Source: an uncultured Verrucomicrobiota bacterium
GTDB taxonomy: Bacteria > Verrucomicrobiota > Kiritimatiellia > RFP12 > UBA3636
Length of the DNA stretch: 5,896 nucleotides
Assembly: GCA_946534745.1 (NCBI GenBank)
Contig: CAMNDA010000165.1
Span: 1-5,896, forward strand
Direction: 5' to 3'
A program made the position numbers and the translations under genes. How positions within the stretch are numbered: the stretch's first letter is position 1; each line of letters opens with the position of its first letter. The notes under the pieces are model-generated. The model was not told the DNA's origin. It made no database searches and worked only from the letters and a program-made list of their open reading frames with translations. Of the stretch, positions 4,356 to 5,896 are shown piece after piece.

Positions 4356-5747
4356 GCTTGCGAACCGGAAGAGGCGGTCGGGGCCGCGGCGGAAGAGGAC
4401 CTTAAGAACTCGACGGTCGCGTTTGTCCGGTGATGGTTCGTTCAGGAATTCGACGACGATCGTGTCGGGGTCGTCGCCGTCGCGGCGGAGCAGCAGGCGG
4501 GACCGCAGAACGAAGCGCAGGTGGGACTGCTCGATCCGGGGGAACCGCTTCGCCGGGAAGGCCCATTCCGACGCGAGGCCCGTGCCGCGCTGGACGATCC
4601 GGACGCGGTGCTCGTCCCCGTCCGCGCGAATGGGTTCTTCGGCGGAACGCCCGGTCCATCCGGCGTCGTCGGAGCGTCCCCCGGGCGAAACCCGCACGCC
4701 GTCGAGGAAGACGTCGTGGTCCCAGCTCCGTTCCTCCCGGACCCGCGCGACCTGTCGCCAGCTCGCGCCCCACTTCGTCGGGGCGTCGGGGTCGGCGCCG
4801 AGACGGACCAGGAGCGCTTCGGCCTCCTCCGCCTTTCCCGCGGGATTCCGCGTGGCGGCGCAGGACCACGGCGCGACGGGGCGGCGGTAGGCCAGCGCAT
4901 ACCAGAGCAGGTTGCGCCCGAGCGCGTCGACGCAGGACGCGACGATGCCGGGGCTCTTCCGCTCGGACGCCTCGGCGAGGGCCGGGAGGTCGGCGAACGG
5001 CCAGTTCGCGGCGGCGTAGAAGAGCAGCCGGCGGGGGTCGAGCCACCGCTTCGCCGTCGCGTCGCGCTCCATCAGCCGGTCGAGGATGCGCGTCTTGCGG
5101 AGGCGGAGGGCCGCGACGAACAGCCGGATGTCCGGCTTCCTCCCCGCGACGGCGAGCGCCACCATCAGCCGCGCGGGTTCGTCGGCCGCGATCGCCTCCC
5201 GCACGACGTCCTCGAACGGCTCGACGTACTCGAAGGCGGAGGAGCGGCTCCGGATGCGCCCGAAGAGGCCCGGGCTCGAGCACCGGACGGTCTCGTGGTC
5301 GGGGAGCTTGCGCGCGCAGTGGGACCTGCGCCCCTCCTCCGAGTCGAGCAGGCAGAACGGGACGGGCCCCCGCAGGTCCGCGAGCGCGGCGTCGCGGAAG
5401 TCCGGCTCGTGGTTGTAGCGCCAGAGCAGCTCCGCCCTCGTCTCCGGCGCGACGCGCGCGTCGGCGAACGCGTCCGAGAGGACCGTCCGGACCGCCGCCG
5501 CCGGCACAGCCGGGTCGAAGGTCGCGCGCTCGAGCGCGAAGAGCCCGCGCTCCGGCGCCGACGCGAGCAGCCCCGGGATCTCCTCCGGCGGGACCGCTTC
5601 GCCCGCGTCCGCGCGCTCGACGACGCGGACGCCCCAGCGCTCCTCCGGCGTCATCGCCGCGAACGCGCGCCGCGCCGCGCGCATCTGCCGCGCCGCCTCC
5701 TCGATCCCGCCCATCGCCTCGATGGCGTTTATGAAACTCTGCATCAT
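4341..5747 (-). CDS. Paralogue A: protein of unknown family with a degenerate ankyrin-like segment (468 aa)
   Basis: The family is unrecognised; this is the longer relative of the 413-aa protein at 995-2236. Residues 1-31 are an extra alpha-helical N-terminus (AIEAMGGIEEAARQM) missing from B; from Met32 onward the two align. An alpha-solenoid middle section carries LDPRRLLFYAAANW (236-249), CVDALGRNLLWYALAY (272-287), and after an insertion of about 20 residues LLVRLGADPDAPTKWG (312-327), all ankyrin-like. The C-terminal part (about 345-468) is probably beta-rich, with HRVRIVQRGTGLASEWAFP conserved with B and a DRLFRF end. No catalytic signature, signal peptide or membrane span is visible. 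The ATG at 5747 (a second follows at 5744) has GGAG 11 nt upstream and lies about 38 nt after a predicted transcript start. Met32 has no ribosome binding site. Own promoter at 5792-5820. The two paralogues bracket the ATPase and molybdenum-carrier-like genes, which suggests a shared function or a duplication event. Function unknown. Confidence 0.85.
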   Translation of the reverse strand: MMQSFINAIEAMGGIEEAARQMRAARRAFAAMTPEERWGVRVVERADAGEAVPPEEIPGLLASAPERGLFALERATFDPAVPAAAVRTVLSDAFADARVAPETRAELLWRYNHEPDFRDAALADLRGPVPFCLLDSEEGRRSHCARKLPDHETVRCSSPGLFGRIRSRSSAFEYVEPFEDVVREAIAADEPARLMVALAVAGRKPDIRLFVAALRLRKTRILDRLMERDATAKRWLDPRRLLFYAAANWPFADLPALAEASERKSPGIVASCVDALGRNLLWYALAYRRPVAPWSCAATRNPAGKAEEAEALLVRLGADPDAPTKWGASWRQVARVREERSWDHDVFLDGVRVSPGGRSDDAGWTGRSAEEPIRADGDEHRVRIVQRGTGLASEWAFPAKRFPRIEQSHLRFVLRSRLLLRRDGDDPDTIVVEFLNEPSPDKRDRRVLKVLFRRGPDRLFRFASPARA

Positions 5748-5750
5748 CTT

Positions 5751-5785
5751 CGTGTCGTCTCCGGCGCAAACCGCGCGCCCACACG
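5751..5785 (-). promoter_or_regulatory. Leader hairpin holding the ribosome binding site of paralogue A
   Basis: On the minus strand an inner stem GGCGC/GCGCC (5775-5779 with 5763-5767, 7-nt loop) sits inside an outer stem CGTGT/ACACG (5781-5785 with 5751-5755). The GGAG that would serve as Shine-Dalgarno (5759-5762) falls in the internal loop between them. The predicted transcript begins at about the base of this structure. It could modulate translation, but short GC stems are frequent by chance in this DNA. Confidence 0.3.
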
Positions 5786-5791
5786 AGATAG

Positions 5792-5820
5792 AATATACCC
5801 CGGCGTTCGTTTCAGATCAA
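5792..5820 (-). promoter_or_regulatory. Sigma70-like promoter of paralogue A
   Basis: On the minus strand: TTGATC (5815-5820), a 17-nt spacer, and TATATT (5792-5797). The layout equals the other two promoters in the window. Predicted transcript start is near 5785, giving a leader of about 38 nt to the ATG at 5747. Confidence 0.65.
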
Positions 5821-5854
5821 TGGAGATTTTGGGATTTTTTGCGAGGCCGGACTT

Positions 5855-5873
5855 CGGGGGAAAGCGCCCCCCG
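5855..5873. other. GC hairpin upstream of paralogue A's promoter
   Basis: CGGGGG (5855-5860) pairs with CCCCCG (5868-5873) around a 7-nt loop. It lies between the terminal TCGAC-type repeat and the promoter, the same order as hairpin and repeat at the left end of the window. It may end transcription from the gene beyond the right edge. No T-run follows on the minus strand. Confidence 0.35.
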
Positions 5874-5876
5874 GTC

Positions 5877-5896
5877 GCGGCCGGTCGACGACATCG
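5877..5896. repeat. Partial TCGAC-type repeat at the right edge
   Basis: It matches 95-114 at 18 of 20 bases in the same orientation and is cut by the window end. It probably continues as a 9-bp-period array after the stop codon of the next gene to the right. Confidence 0.5.

Noticed and set aside
4430..5734. Plus-strand 434-codon frame and a minus-strand 460-codon frame over paralogue A
   Set aside because: Both are composed almost wholly of Arg, Ala, Pro and Gly. The frame at 4341-5747 is supported by its close paralogue.
995..5747. Established antiphage defence system
   Set aside because: No nuclease, TIR, cyclase, retron, toxin or other recognised effector lies in the intact genes. The MoxR plus SLOG-like context is suggestive only.

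Overview
The window is very G+C-rich bacterial DNA (about two-thirds G+C by eye). Every gene I can support lies on the minus strand, so transcription runs right to left. Promoters are of the ordinary sigma70 kind (TTGAAC / TATACT type with 17-nt spacers). The gene set is accessory in character: a MoxR-type AAA+ ATPase, a putative molybdenum-carrier/SLOG-fold protein, and two paralogues of a protein family I do not recognise. A high-G+C member of the Verrucomicrobia/Kiritimatiellota/Planctomycetes sphere would fit, but this is a weak inference and no gene here fixes the taxonomy.

Layout in transcription order (right to left). At 5877-5896 there is a repeat, then a GC hairpin at 5855-5873, then a promoter at 5792-5820. 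This promoter drives paralogue A (4341-5747, 468 aa, unknown family with a degenerate ankyrin-like segment). A strong hairpin (4317-4355) covers the stop codon of A. It is followed directly by a near-consensus promoter (4285-4313) and a leader made of 9-bp repeats (4243-4269). Next come the MoxR-like ATPase (3111-4235), the molybdenum-carrier-like protein (2323-3009, good Shine-Dalgarno) and paralogue B (995-2236, 413 aa). These three look like one operon, with gaps of 101 and 86 bp.

Downstream of B is a gene-free stretch (741-994). It holds 9-bp repeats, an inverted repeat and an AT-rich array with four copies of TGCACACT in alternating orientation. The array abuts a 5'-truncated remnant (146-736) of an archaeal-type ATP-binding protein: only the helical segment and the C-terminal PD-(D/E)XK-like domain remain. 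At the left edge a hairpin pair and another sigma70-like promoter (24-52) lead into a gene outside the window.

How the genes might work together: an AAA+ remodeller, a Rossmann-type ligand-binding protein and two large paralogues that could be clients or adaptors. The usual von Willebrand (vWA) partner of MoxR proteins is absent. The arrangement is compatible with an undescribed NTP-dependent accessory or conflict module, but nothing in the sequence proves a defence role. The other unusual signal is the intergenic DNA. Degenerate repeats with a strict 9-bp period, built from three different core words, occur in most of the longer gaps, and one 20-bp copy ends exactly on the stop codon of two different genes.
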